64,000 bases of DNA from Acidianus ambivalens (GCF_009729015.1 NZ_CP045482.1:616001-680000), one strand, 5' to 3'; shown: positions 8,423 to 17,393, counted from the stretch's first letter. Numbers and translations: made by a program. The notes: generated from the sequence alone by a model not told the origin.

Positions 8423-8893
8423 GTGATAAGGCTAATAACGAAGTTCGGCAGTAAAGAACGCGATGAGGACATTCTAGTTGTTGTAGACGATATTAAGGAG
8501 GTATTTAAAGCTTTAAGGGAAATAGTTATAATTAATGAAAGCCTGGATTTACACGTCATAGATTACAATACTTTCCTAAGGCTTTTAAAAGAAGACCCAT
8601 TTTATGTCAACGTCTTAATTAACGGAGAACACGTTATTAACGCAATGAAAATTGATAATATGAACGAGATAATTGAAGAGGCAATAAGTAAAGCTAAACA
8701 ACTTGTAGATAAAGAATGCAGAGAAGGAAAGAACGGGATATCGTTAGCTTATTATTATTTAATCTCTAGAGGGATTTTCCCAAGAAATAGGCACGAAGTT
8801 AAGGAGATTTTAGGTAAGGATAAAGGGGACGACTTTTCATTTATCTGTACAGCCGTGGATTTCAACGTCGTCAAACTTCTTTCTCCAGCGTAG
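8423..8893 (+). CDS. Nucleotidyltransferase-like (MNT-type) protein
   Basis: A 156-residue protein starting at GTG 8423. The N-terminus reads KFGSKERDEDILVVVDD and later LDLHVID, resembling the GS...DxD and third-Asp strands of minimal nucleotidyltransferases. The C-terminal half is helical (ISKAKQLVDKECREGKNGIS) and could be a HEPN-like partner fused in the same chain. It follows a broken membrane gene and precedes the McrCB operon. The GS-to-DxD spacing is shorter than usual, so activity is uncertain. Confidence 0.45.
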   Translation: MIRLITKFGSKERDEDILVVVDDIKEVFKALREIVIINESLDLHVIDYNTFLRLLKEDPFYVNVLINGEHVINAMKIDNMNEIIEEAISKAKQLVDKECREGKNGISLAYYYLISRGIFPRNRHEVKEILGKDKGDDFSFICTAVDFNVVKLLSPA

Positions 8894-9030
8894 AACGTGA
8901 ATTAATACACTTTTAACCTCTTTAGGAACAACTACATAAAAGTGATATGTCATTTGTCCATTACAGTATATGTCCTTCTTTATTTTCTTATAAATGTTTT
9001 CTATATGATTTTTTGAGACTGTTCCTCAAT

Positions 9031-9048
9031 TGAGAGCATATACTCTCA
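9031..9048. promoter_or_regulatory. Palindromic operator candidate before the mcrC-mcrB operon
   Basis: TGAGAGCATATACTCTCA is an 18-base near-perfect palindrome (six-base arms around ATAT). It ends just before the TATA-like AAATATTAA at about 9054, which itself lies about 26 bases before the GTG at 9086. This position suits repression or activation of the restriction operon. Confidence 0.45.
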
Positions 9049-9085
9049 GTCTAAATATTAATAACTGATAGTAATATCTTATCTT

Positions 9086-10306
9086 GTGAATAGGCGAGAT
9101 AGAGAACTTCTGAACAAGGTAGGAAGATATTATTTACAATATAAAGGAGTTGTTGATATTGAAAAACTCCTCTCACTGTTTGAAGGCAATACAGAAGTTC
9201 CAATAAACGATTATACTCTTTCTTACATTTATTTTTACATCATTTATCTAGTTACAAAGGATGCAGTACGCTCAGCAAGAGAGGCATTAAAAGACAGATT
9301 AACGTATAGGGAGTTTTCCGTAGAGTATTCTCAAGAGCTGTTCGGAGAGCTTGATGTACCAAGGACAATAGCAGTTTATCCAATGAATATGCTAGCTTAT
9401 TATAACTTTGCTGAAGGCCTTAACGCTCCCGAGTGTTCAATCCTAGGTTACTTGCTTAGGAGAATTTATCACCTAGTAAAGGAGAAACACGAAAGCTTGA
9501 AATACAAAAGTAATGAAGATATACCAAGATATTTTAATTTTCGGGAAGATTTTAAGAAAAAATACGAAGAACTGAGTGATTTAAAGGAGAAATTCCCAGA
9601 AGGCTATTATAGAGAACCTTCTTATACTGATCCGGAATGGTTAATAAGAGCTTATAAGGCATACTTTTTAATCAAGGGTCTTGAAAGCATTAAGGTAGGA
9701 ACTAAAGAGAAAGGAGAGGTAGTAGATAAGAAAATTATAAAATTCCTATTTTGGAAACTTTACGAACTTTATGTATTTTACCTTGTAGTGAATTACTTAG
9801 AAAGTAAGGGATATGAGATTATTAGAAAGGACGGAGAATTCTTTGCTGAAAAAGGTAGCAAACTCATTAGACTTGTGTTCAATACTTCCCTCCCCCGTTC
9901 TTCCCTAAGAAAGGTTGATAACACGGAAAACGTAGACAAATATAAGGGAAGACCTGACATTTCGTTAGATAGTAAGGATAAACTTCCTAAGCCCATAATT
10001 TTCGAGTGTAAATACTCTTCTTCAGTAAGTTACATTACAATGGGTAGGTTTAAAGTAATGGCTTACACTTACGAGTACGATCCAGAAGTTTCTGTCTTAG
10101 TTTATCCTGGTTTAAAAGAAAGCCAAGTAAATTACGATGCTGAAGATAGCGCAACTAGAGAATTAGATCAAATGGTCAAGGAGAAAGGGTCTCTTTTGGA
10201 CTTTTATTATAATTCTCACTTGATTTATATGGCAATTATTGATCCTTTAAGAAAGGATGAAGAAAATTTACGTATTATTGATAAAATTTTGGGAAAAATA
10301 ATTTAA
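9086..10306 (+). CDS. mcrC: McrC-like restriction nuclease subunit
   Basis: A 406-residue protein starting at GTG 9086. The N-terminal half is helical. The C-terminal part carries FWKLYELYVFYLVVNYLES, then KYKGRPDISL and PIIFECKYSSS, the D...E-x-K triad of the PD-(D/E)XK nuclease that McrC-type subunits bring to type IV McrBC systems. The McrB-like gene follows after 22 bases. The order C then B is the reverse of the classical operon. Together they should cut DNA carrying modified bases. Assignment rests on motif plus partner gene. Confidence 0.75.
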   Translation: MNRRDRELLNKVGRYYLQYKGVVDIEKLLSLFEGNTEVPINDYTLSYIYFYIIYLVTKDAVRSAREALKDRLTYREFSVEYSQELFGELDVPRTIAVYPMNMLAYYNFAEGLNAPECSILGYLLRRIYHLVKEKHESLKYKSNEDIPRYFNFREDFKKKYEELSDLKEKFPEGYYREPSYTDPEWLIRAYKAYFLIKGLESIKVGTKEKGEVVDKKIIKFLFWKLYELYVFYLVVNYLESKGYEIIRKDGEFFAEKGSKLIRLVFNTSLPRSSLRKVDNTENVDKYKGRPDISLDSKDKLPKPIIFECKYSSSVSYITMGRFKVMAYTYEYDPEVSVLVYPGLKESQVNYDAEDSATRELDQMVKEKGSLLDFYYNSHLIYMAIIDPLRKDEENLRIIDKILGKII

Positions 10307-10328
10307 GATTTACTTAGTACTTTATATT

Positions 10329-11978
10329 ATGTATGGCGAATGGTTGGTAGTTAGGCCTCAATTTGCTAAGCTATTCGGAAATCCTGATATTGCAGCGGAA
10401 ACTTTCTTAAGTTACGTTCAAAATGATAAATTTCTTCCTTGCGTCTTTGTAGGCTCTAAAGATCACTGGGCCTCAGCTATTAACTATTCAATTAAGGGAG
10501 AGATAGGTTACACTTTATGGGGATCAGGAGATAAGAGCTCGACTTCAGGAATTAATACAAGGTATCAAGAGGCTTATATTAAAACTGACGGAAGTAGGAA
10601 TCTCCCTTCAAACGATAGAATATTAATTGGAATTTTAAGGATTGCAGGGTTAGGTATAATAGGTTTCGGTTTAGTGACTGATATAGAAACTGACGCCGTT
10701 AGGAATTTTATTGGCTGGCGTGAGACAGACAGGTTTTGGGTCACTCGGTTTAGGATAAAGGTATTTTGGTTGCACGAAAGTATAAGGAAAAATCCTTCTG
10801 AATATGGCGCTTGGCAAGGAGATAATGTCGAATTAGAAGGCACTAATACTCAAGCTAATAACTGTTACACAAAAGATAATCAGAAGGCTATAAATAGCGT
10901 TAAAAGATTCATTTTATCTAAAAAGGATGAAATAAAAACTACATTGGAATTCTATGCTAGTTTACCTGCTGAAATGCCTAAATCTAATGTAGAAGAGACG
11001 TCTTTTGTTCAACCTCAAATAAATTGTAAAAATCCTAAGACAGAGGTAAATGTAGAGGATTTATACTTACCTCAAGGTATAAACGACGTTATTATAAAAG
11101 CCATAGAAAAGGGTAATGTTCTTTTTATCGGCCCTCCAGGAGTAGGTAAGACTAAATTAGCTATAGAACTAGCAAGATCTTTAAGCGGTAACGACGAATG
11201 CCTCAATATAGTTACTGCAAATTCATTGTGGTTTAGGAGGAATTTAATAGGTGGAGAGAGCATTAGGGAAGGATCCGTAATGTGGAAGAGCGGTTTATTA
11301 ATTCAAGCTTACGTTAAAGCCTCAAGGATTAAGGAGGGTAATTATTACGTTATTATAGATGAAATAAATAGAGCCGACGTAGATAAGGCCTTCGGAGAGT
11401 TATTTACCATTTTCTCCAGTAGTGATCCGAAGGACTGGTTCATTCCTAAGGCTTTAATTGATGAGATAAAGAGTTACGGAGATAATATTGACCAATACGC
11501 AAAGGAATTCCTCAAGATTTATGAAGAATTACGAAAAGAAGGCAAGGAAAACGAACCGTTAAAGAAAATTAGGATTATCTCTACAATGAACCTAACAGAT
11601 GCGAGGAACCTATTTTACGTAGGCGATGCACTGGCTAGGAGGTTTGTTAGCTTTTATTTTAATTATCCAGAAGGTACGGAAGATTTGGATATGTTTCTCA
11701 AGAAATATAATTTAAGAGATGATGAGAAAGAGGAGATAAGAAATCTTGTGAGTTATTTGAGAGAAAAACTTGAAAAAGACAAGCTCGTCAAATTTAGCAT
11801 CTCTCCTGCAAGCTTAAAGTCAGCATTAGATATTTATTCATCATTAGAGAGTAGGAATATAGATACCTTTGTTCTTATTTTAAAGAGCACGTTAGGAACG
11901 TTAAATCAAGACAAAATAGAAAAAGTAGAGGAATTAATAGATGAATGGAAGAAAGAAAAGAAACAGCAGAAGCAATAA
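10329..11978 (+). CDS. mcrB: McrB-like AAA+ translocase with N-terminal PUA/EVE-like reader
   Basis: A 549-residue protein. Residues 1 to about 200 form a beta-rich domain (YGEWLVVRPQFAKLFG, ILRIAGLGIIGFGLV, DRFWVTRFRIKVFWL) resembling the EVE/YTH-type PUA fold that reads modified bases in other archaeal McrB proteins. The AAA+ part follows: Walker A VLFIGPPGVGKTKLA near residue 260, Walker B YYVIIDEINRADVDKAFGEL, sensor RIISTMNLTDARNLF and the arginine-rich LARRFVSF. The reader assignment is an inference from fold-like pattern; the McrB-class motor is clear. The gene is the second of a two-gene operon. Confidence 0.8.
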   Translation: MYGEWLVVRPQFAKLFGNPDIAAETFLSYVQNDKFLPCVFVGSKDHWASAINYSIKGEIGYTLWGSGDKSSTSGINTRYQEAYIKTDGSRNLPSNDRILIGILRIAGLGIIGFGLVTDIETDAVRNFIGWRETDRFWVTRFRIKVFWLHESIRKNPSEYGAWQGDNVELEGTNTQANNCYTKDNQKAINSVKRFILSKKDEIKTTLEFYASLPAEMPKSNVEETSFVQPQINCKNPKTEVNVEDLYLPQGINDVIIKAIEKGNVLFIGPPGVGKTKLAIELARSLSGNDECLNIVTANSLWFRRNLIGGESIREGSVMWKSGLLIQAYVKASRIKEGNYYVIIDEINRADVDKAFGELFTIFSSSDPKDWFIPKALIDEIKSYGDNIDQYAKEFLKIYEELRKEGKENEPLKKIRIISTMNLTDARNLFYVGDALARRFVSFYFNYPEGTEDLDMFLKKYNLRDDEKEEIRNLVSYLREKLEKDKLVKFSISPASLKSALDIYSSLESRNIDTFVLILKSTLGTLNQDKIEKVEELIDEWKKEKKQQKQ

Positions 11979-12019
11979 AATAATTGCCTTTAATCTAAAA
12001 ATTCCTGCATTATAGTTTT

Positions 12020-12139
12020 CTAATTCTCTTTTACGTCCTTAATTTCTTCCTGCTTTACGTTTGCCTCTTTCAATATTTCGTCCATAATTTCCTTTGAGGG
12101 GAACGACACTATTACTCCTCTAACTTTCTTCACTATCAT
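12020..12139 (-). CDS. Very small hypothetical protein
   Basis: A 39-residue frame from ATG 12139 (MIVKKVRGVIVSFPSKEIM) to TAG 12020, with a compact beta-then-helix look and a charged C-terminus. A 19-base motif about 30 bases upstream (12167-12185) recurs upstream of the next leftward gene, which supports both as transcribed genes. Function unknown. Confidence 0.4.
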   Translation of the reverse strand: MIVKKVRGVIVSFPSKEIMDEILKEANVKQEEIKDVKEN

Positions 12140-12166
12140 GACAATTTAACTCCTTAAAGATAAAAA

Positions 12167-12185
12167 GGGAGAGTAAAGCGAAAGT
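12167..12185 (-). promoter_or_regulatory. Shared upstream motif, copy 1
   Basis: GGGAGAGTAAAGCGAAAGT matches 17 of 19 bases with 12463-12481. On the minus strand both sit about 25-45 bases before an ATG (12139 and 12438), next to T-rich TATA-like sequence. This suggests a common promoter element or operator for two small genes. Confidence 0.4.
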
Positions 12186-12195
12186 ATAGCACGCG

Positions 12196-12438
12196 TTATA
12201 TACCTATAATATTTAAGATCTCTAAATAAGCATTTAACCTCTTCTCATTTCCGCATATTGCCCCTTCAGCACTCTCGACGTCTTCTGCGAGGTCTTCGAC
12301 GTACTTTTCTTCAATTCCTGCCTTAATTAGCTCATCTTTTCTTTTCCTAATCTCTTCTCCTTTTCCTCTCAAGGATTCATGAGTTACTACTTGGTAATTA
12401 ACAGTTTCAACTATACAAGGTAGGATTTCGAGGGCCAT
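12196..12438 (-). CDS. Small acidic helical hypothetical protein
   Basis: An 80-residue soluble protein beginning MALEILPCIVETVNYQ, with a strongly charged helical middle (KGEEIRKRKDELIKAG) and an acidic stretch (EDLAEDVESAEGAI). There are no membrane segments and no recognised family. It shares its upstream motif with the 39-residue gene and is divergent from the nuclease relic at 12509. Confidence 0.45.
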   Translation of the reverse strand: MALEILPCIVETVNYQVVTHESLRGKGEEIRKRKDELIKAGIEEKYVEDLAEDVESAEGAICGNEKRLNAYLEILNIIGI

Positions 12439-12462
12439 GCCGCAGCTATTGTTTAAAAAGAA

Positions 12463-12481
12463 GGGAGAGTAAGCCGAAAGT
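12463..12481 (-). promoter_or_regulatory. Shared upstream motif, copy 2
   Basis: GGGAGAGTAAGCCGAAAGT, near-identical to copy 1, lies between the leftward 80-residue gene and the rightward nuclease relic. Being in the divergent gap, it could act on both. Confidence 0.4.
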
Positions 12482-12508
12482 TTATAATTTATTTCGTATA
12501 TAAAACAT

Positions 12509-13022
12509 GTGCTACCGGTAATACTCCAGGGATTTACTCGTTCGGTCGACGATATAGTTAGTGATATAATTAGACATTATAAGGAAACGTTTAATGAGGA
12601 ACCGACAGTTGAACAGAAGGAAGCCTGGAGGAAATTGCTTAAACTCCTATCGACAATAAGTCCTCCTCACCCTATTATTTTGGAATATCCAATCTTTACC
12701 GAGAGGGCAGACGTGATATTCGTTGGCAAGAGTAAAGCTTTAGTCGTTGAAGCTAAAGGTTGGAAGCATGTAAAGAAGATAGGAGATGACGTTGTGGAAG
12801 CTGATGGAGATCTTCATGAAGATCCTTGTTATCAACTTAATAATTACGTTAATAAACTCAACTTATTCCATTCATCTAATATAAAATTTGAAGGCGTACT
12901 TTTCCTATATTGGGGATTACTCTTCGAATGATTGTAAGATAGTAAGGAATGTGAACGAGTCAAAGGAAGAGTTGGACAAATTTCCTCCTGGCAGTCTAGA
13001 AAATGAAGGTATAAATTATTAA
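12509..13022 (+). pseudogene. PD-(D/E)XK nuclease-domain protein, truncated and frameshifted
   Basis: GTG 12509 opens a 140-residue frame with helical N-terminus and a clear nuclease core (RADVIFVGKSKALVVEAKGW). It stops at 12929-12931. One base out of frame the sense continues (IGDYSSNDCKIVRNVNES) to TAA 13020-13022 and then decays. In related archaeal proteins this domain is followed by a helicase, which is missing here. I read it as the remnant of a nuclease-helicase gene. Confidence 0.6.
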
Positions 13023-13270
13023 AAATCCTGTAAAAAACGACGAATTTGTGGAGAATATAAGTAAATTGTACTGATATTTAGAAAAACTGTAAAATCTTTG
13101 GTTTATTGGAAATAAGTAAGTGCTCAATAATGGAATGTAATATTTAGAATTCATAATCAATTTCTAAGTAATGAATTAAACGATATAAGCGATTAAACTA
13201 AATTTCTTTGTTTTATATAATTTAATTCATCCTATACTTTAATTTTTAATGAGGACAAAAGCGTTAAAGT
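13023..13270. other. Intergenic relic sequence
   Basis: AT-rich sequence of about 250 bases after the nuclease relic. It has no open frame worth reporting and no repeat shared with the rest of the window. Confidence 0.4.
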
Positions 13271-13732
13271 TCAAGATAAATACTTTCCCGCTTCCTCTAA
13301 CATTTCTTTTACTGCATTTATATAGGACGTAATGTCCTTAGTCCCAAGTTTTGCTTCATGAAAGCCCCAAACATGCAATAAGTAAGCACTACTCCAACCT
13401 TTAATTATCTTATCTCCCAAAGTAGAGGAAAGCGCGTTAGCAGCTTTACTAAGTAAGTATGTGTACCATCTGCCTTCCTTCAACGCTTGCTCTTGAGTAT
13501 TAAACTTCTCGGCCAATGCTTTCACGACTTCTTCGGCCGCCTTGTAAGCCTTCTCTGAAGCTTGGACGGCGTCACCTTTCTTTAAATACTCCTCTGCTTC
13601 ATTCATATACTTCTTAGCTAACTCTATCCTCATCTTTATTCCCTCAGAGGGGTCTTCTTTGGATAACGCTAAGATTATTAAATCTTCAACATCAATCCCC
13701 TTCTCCTCAGCTTTCTTTATTAATTCCTCCAT
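13271..13732 (-). CDS. PaREP1-family HEPN-like protein
   Basis: A 153-residue helical protein. I chose ATG 13732 (MEELIKKAEEKGIDVEDLI) because a TATA-like TTTAAAA lies about 25 bases before it, instead of a further upstream start. The repeat-rich core (YLKKGDAVQASEKAYKAAEE) and C-terminal LLHVWGFHEAKLG match the paralogues at 61625 and the broken one at 59255. PaREP1 proteins are expanded in thermophilic crenarchaea and fall in the HEPN group; an RNase or antitoxin-linked role is only inferred. Confidence 0.75.
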   Translation of the reverse strand: MEELIKKAEEKGIDVEDLIILALSKEDPSEGIKMRIELAKKYMNEAEEYLKKGDAVQASEKAYKAAEEVVKALAEKFNTQEQALKEGRWYTYLLSKAANALSSTLGDKIIKGWSSAYLLHVWGFHEAKLGTKDITSYINAVKEMLEEAGKYLS

Positions 13733-13856
13733 GAAATTACAATATCGTGGTGATTTTAAAGCTTTTAACGTGATGATCAAGTGATATTTTGCCCACTTAC
13801 TTAGTTAGATTTTCATATATTATAAGAACATTTAATTGGTGTTAATTTCGATTTTA

Positions 13857-13893
13857 CTGACCTCCTCCCCGCCCTGAAGGGCGAGGCTTGTCG
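13857..13893 (-). repeat. REP-like hairpin of the tnpB right end
   Basis: Read on the minus strand: CGACAAGCCTCGCCCTTCAG, then GGCGGGGAGGAGGTCAG. The near-palindrome GCCTCGCCC/GGGCGGGG plus GTCAG is the terminal hairpin of the tnpB-family right end. It is almost identical to 25163-25199 and related to 23587-23622. Confidence 0.65.
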
Positions 13894-14117
13894 ATCTTTT
13901 AGTCATCTATTCAATGAGTTAAGTCCATCGTAACTGACTTAGCGTTGACGTTTAGCTGAATCTTTCTTTAAGCGTAAAATGGGTAGCATGTGTATTCAAA
14001 CAAATCCTTAATTAAAATTGCTAAGTAAGACCTATCTAATTTTATTCTATATCTAACTTTCACATATCTCTTTTTCCCTAGATAAATGTTTATAATTTTC
14101 TTCTCTAAGTTACTCTT

Positions 14118-14993
14118 ATGTCAGAGGAGGTAAGGAAATGGTTTAACGACTTTGTTAACAGCATTGTTGAGAAGATAAAGACAGGGAAGGAACTTAATGC
14201 CTTAGAAACCCAGATCATCTCTAATTATGCTTCTAACCTAGTGCTTTACGACTACGTTGATAAGAGGTTAGGAGAAATTGAGAGAAACTTGAGGGACGAA
14301 ATAAGGAAAACTAGGGAAGAATTATTAGCTAATGATGAGAAGATAAAGCAGGAACTATTAGCGAGCGACGAAAAAATTAAGCAGGAGTTATTAGCTAATG
14401 ATGAGAAGATAAAACAAGAACTTTTACAGAAGATTGAGGAAGTTAAAAAGGAATTGCTTGCTAACGATGAAAAGATCAAGCAAGAGCTATTAGAGAACGA
14501 CGAGAGAATTAAGCAGGAACTTCTAGCTAATGATGAACGGATTAAACAGGAACTACTTTCGAACGACGAGAGAATCAAACAGGAGCTTAAGGCCGAGATT
14601 CAGAGCGTTAAAACAGATCTTGAGAATAAAATTAAGGAAGTCGATAGGAAAGTTGAGGCAACTAGGAGTGATCTAGGCTTATTGACAGAGGAAGTTTACG
14701 TTAAGAATTTTGTCGATTATTTAGAAAGCAACGGCGAGAAGGTTGTGAGTGTTTATAGGCATTATGAAACTTCATTAGGTGAAATTGACGCAGTTGTTGA
14801 GACTTCCGGAAAAGTCTATGCGGTAGAGGTTAAAATGAGGGCTGAGGTTAGTGACGTAGATGATTTGCTTAATAAGACGAAAGTATTAAAAGAAGAATTG
14901 GGAGGAAAAGAAGTTTATCCCGTGTTGACTGGTTCTAAAATAAATAAGACCGTGAGGGGTTACGCTAAAGGGTTAGGAGTTTTAATAATATAA
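14118..14993 (+). CDS. Coiled-coil protein with C-terminal nuclease-like domain (DUF3782-like)
   Basis: A 291-residue protein with three parts: an N-terminal helical region, a coiled coil at about residues 68-157 built from eight 11-residue units of the type LLANDEKIKQE, and a C-terminal PD-(D/E)XK-like domain (LGEIDAVVETSGKVYAVEVK). Hendecad repeats form long rods, so the protein probably holds a nuclease-like head on a stalk. The 33-base units differ at third positions, so the array is selected or old, not a recent slippage product. Such DUF3782-type proteins are common in crenarchaea; function unknown. Confidence 0.65.
   Translation: MSEEVRKWFNDFVNSIVEKIKTGKELNALETQIISNYASNLVLYDYVDKRLGEIERNLRDEIRKTREELLANDEKIKQELLASDEKIKQELLANDEKIKQELLQKIEEVKKELLANDEKIKQELLENDERIKQELLANDERIKQELLSNDERIKQELKAEIQSVKTDLENKIKEVDRKVEATRSDLGLLTEEVYVKNFVDYLESNGEKVVSVYRHYETSLGEIDAVVETSGKVYAVEVKMRAEVSDVDDLLNKTKVLKEELGGKEVYPVLTGSKINKTVRGYAKGLGVLII
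14322..14588 (+). repeat. Tandem 33-bp coding repeat
   Basis: About eight 33-base units encode the 11-residue coiled-coil repeat LL-x-NDE-K/R-IKQE; one unit is divergent (LLQKIEEVKKE). Copy-number change would lengthen or shorten the rod without breaking the frame. Confidence 0.7.
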
Positions 14994-15106
14994 AAAAAGA
15001 AGAATTGCACTTTCTCGCGTGATTGCTAATTATCAAGATACAGAGTCCGGAAATTAGCCTTTATCGTAAACTGCGAGAATAACGTAGTCAATTTACAAAA
15101 GATTGA

Positions 15107-15315
15107 AAGCCTTGAGAAAGGCGGGGACGATGATGATTTAAATATCTCTTTTAATGACGCTAGCGACGCCCCTTGCTGAATGGGACCGTGGGAGAAGCAA
15201 GGAGTATCTCTTAAGGGACTAGAGCTTGGCGATGATCTCTCTGGCTACCCCGACTGCTAAACGATGTTGGGAACGATGAGGAGGGAACCCTTGCCCTTTA
15301 GGGCGGGGAGGAGTA
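15107..15315 (+). mobile_element. Degenerate non-autonomous tnpB-family element (copy B)
   Basis: The core matches copy A and the copy at 54038 (GACGCCCCTTGCTGAATGGG, GGGAGAAGCAAGGAGTATCTC, GATGATCTCTCTGG). The right end keeps GGGAACCCTTGCCC with the hairpin and GGGGAGGAG but ends in TAGGTC instead of GTCAG. The left end is poorly conserved. The rest of 14994-15487 holds nothing else I can support apart from the promoter of the gene at 15488. Confidence 0.6.
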
Positions 15316-15487
15316 GGTCTCATGAAATTTGTGCAACCTAGCAGTTCCCAATTTCCTAAACTCTTTAAGAGTTTACTTGATGTAGAGAATAATCAATTTG
15401 CATCTTTAATTCTTCCAGAAAACAGACGCCCTTTTAGACACGTTTGTAAGAAGCATAACTTTTTTTATATCACGTTCTTTTTTCATT

Positions 15488-15820
15488 ATGCAAGAGATAA
15501 AATGCAAATCAAAGGAAGAGTTTCTTGATTACGTAAAAAAGGCTAAAATAATAATAGCATACGCAGATATGTCGTTACCGATCTGGAAGTATTTCGTATG
15601 TTCTATCGGAGACTTACATTTAAGGCTGATAACATACAACAACAAAAGCGTAATTGAAGTGCTCGCTGTCGACACATTCAAGCAGTATTGGACTAAAGTG
15701 CCAGATAGAAAGTACTACTTCGTTATGAAATCGCCCGATGGTTATGGAGCAATCGCCCCCGCGAAAAGCGACGAAGAAGCTGAGAGGTTCTTAGAGGGTT
15801 GGGTATATGGTAAAAAATGA
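15488..15820 (+). CDS. Hypothetical protein, virus/plasmid-like
   Basis: A 110-residue soluble protein (MQEIKCKSKEEFLDYVKKAK) with a mixed alpha/beta pattern and no recognised motif. A T-rich stretch with a TATA-like TTTTTATATC lies about 25 bases upstream. It overlaps the next 56-residue gene by 14 bases, so the two are translationally linked. The block of small genes with similar promoters resembles an integrated viral or plasmid segment; that is an inference from style. Confidence 0.5.
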   Translation: MQEIKCKSKEEFLDYVKKAKIIIAYADMSLPIWKYFVCSIGDLHLRLITYNNKSVIEVLAVDTFKQYWTKVPDRKYYFVMKSPDGYGAIAPAKSDEEAERFLEGWVYGKK

Positions 15821-15977
15821 AATAACGAAAAAATACAGAGCCTTACTGAGGGGGCAGTACGAATGGACGAAAATGTATAATTTCCTCCACGACGTGGAAT
15901 TTCATAAAAACGCAGTAATTCTCTACGGAGACATTTTTACATTAAAAGCTACAGCACTATCTATATGTGTGAGTTAG
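15807..15977 (+). CDS. Small hypothetical protein
   Basis: A 56-residue frame from ATG 15807 to TAG 15975 that overlaps the end of the preceding gene. The N-terminus is basic (MVKNEITKKYRALLRGQYEW) and the C-terminus moderately hydrophobic. Overlap with a plausible gene is the main support. Confidence 0.4.
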   Translation: MVKNEITKKYRALLRGQYEWTKMYNFLHDVEFHKNAVILYGDIFTLKATALSICVS

Positions 15978-16052
15978 TGTTTGGTTGTGGTACTGCGACA
16001 AAGTCATTCCCTTTCCCTTCTTCTGTATGTTTGCAAAAAACATAATATTTGC

Positions 16053-16391
16053 ATGGATAAGTGGCTTATCGTGGATAGGGTTAAGGTACTATGGATTATT
16101 ATCATCTTAGGTAATTTGTTTGATTACACGGTCACACTTCTGTTTTCCTATCTCGGATTACTTTGTATGGATCGAAATGTTTTCATAGGATATGATAGGA
16201 GTTTCTTACATGTTTTGCTAGTCTTAACCGGTGAAAAGTTATTGTTCTTAAGCGGAGTTTATTGGTTTAGCAAGTTATTCGATTACCTAAAAATCAGTAA
16301 GTATAAGTGGATCGGCCTATTACCTTTTGCAATAGTAACTATTTTTGTAGTAGGTTCTCTTACAATAGTTATTTTTCTGGTTTCCTCTTAA
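16053..16391 (+). CDS. Small polytopic membrane protein
   Basis: A 112-residue protein from ATG 16053 (MDKWLIVDRVKVLWIIIILG) with about three or four membrane segments, the last being LLPFAIVTIFVVGSLTIVIF. An in-frame start at 15981 exists, but the sequence before 16053 reads like a promoter region: CTGTATGTTTGCAAAAAACAT resembles the sequence before the gene at 15488. Function unknown. Confidence 0.45.
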   Translation: MDKWLIVDRVKVLWIIIILGNLFDYTVTLLFSYLGLLCMDRNVFIGYDRSFLHVLLVLTGEKLLFLSGVYWFSKLFDYLKISKYKWIGLLPFAIVTIFVVGSLTIVIFLVSS

Positions 16392-16426
16392 GCCATTTAT
16401 AAGGTCACACTTTCTTTTTTCAGCAA

Positions 16427-17393
16427 ATGAGGAAGTCTTCGAGGTTTAGGTCTTCTAGTACTATTCCTATTAGAGATACCAATATCAACAATACATGTAG
16501 GAGCAACAGCATGTCCAAATACATATGTAATAGCATTCTATCCTTGTACGTATCCTTCTGGAACTTCGCCATCAAATTATACGTCTATCACTGTTAACTT
16601 TACCATGCCTGGTTTTACTCATACATGCAGTGGTAGCTATTTAGCATTCGTGCTAACGACATGGGTAAAAGCCTCAGAATATTCTGGTATAATCTATTCA
16701 GGTACAGTTTGTCTCGCTCTACAGTTTGGGATAGTTTTTGAATCCGCATCAAACACTTACATGATAGTTGAACAAGTATGGACGGCTTGTGGGAATAAAA
16801 TTTACTGTAATCTTTCGTCCGCTTCTAATATACGTCCTAATGTCGAGACCCTTATGACATTAGCCTACAGATATGATAATGGATACGTAGCTACAGGAAT
16901 ATTACAAGAATGCACATCACCAGTTACGTTAATTAACGTGCATTTCCCAACATCATACAGATACGGTTGTGAAACATTTAACGTTATAAATACTTACGGG
17001 TTTACAGATCCTAGTGGAGTAAATCCCTCTTTTGCTTTAGAAGGGACGATCACGTCAGTGTGTACGATACTATTTTGTTGTCATGACAGTACTGGATGGG
17101 ATGCAATGTGGGTTAATGTGGCTCAAGTGCCTATAAATGCCGTTGCAGGACATTCAAGTGCAATTGGTGTAGGAGGTACAGCTCCAATTCCTACATTTTA
17201 TGCTGAATCTGGTTTAACGTTATTCCATAATGAGTTTCTTGGAGTGTGGTGGAATCCATACGCTTGGTATTTCAGTATAGGATTTGCGGTGGCTTATAGT
17301 TCCCGCAATCTACATTACGTTCAATTGTCAGAATGTCAAAGCAAAAACACAATAAATGGTTTAAACTACTGTACACACTGGATACAACCATAA
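16427..17393 (+). pseudogene. Cys-rich secreted protein, frameshifted within the signal peptide
   Basis: ATG 16427 follows a TATA box (ATTTATAAGG) and a pyrimidine tract, giving MRKSS. One frame over, an ideal signal sequence (GLGLLVLFLLEIPISTIHVG) runs straight into a mature domain that stays open to 17393. The mature part is about 300 residues with many Cys (TACGNKIYCN, FCCHDSTGW, LSECQSKN) and Asn-X-Thr sites. A single base change around 16440-16446 would restore one secreted protein of about 320 residues. Family not recognised; possibly a surface or virion protein. Confidence 0.5.

Noticed and set aside
14252..14578. Ser-rich minus-strand frame
   Set aside because: Antisense shadow of the tandem coiled-coil repeat.
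15322..15528. 68-residue frame before the gene at 15488
   Set aside because: It runs through the promoter region of that gene and overlaps its start; composition is not protein-like.
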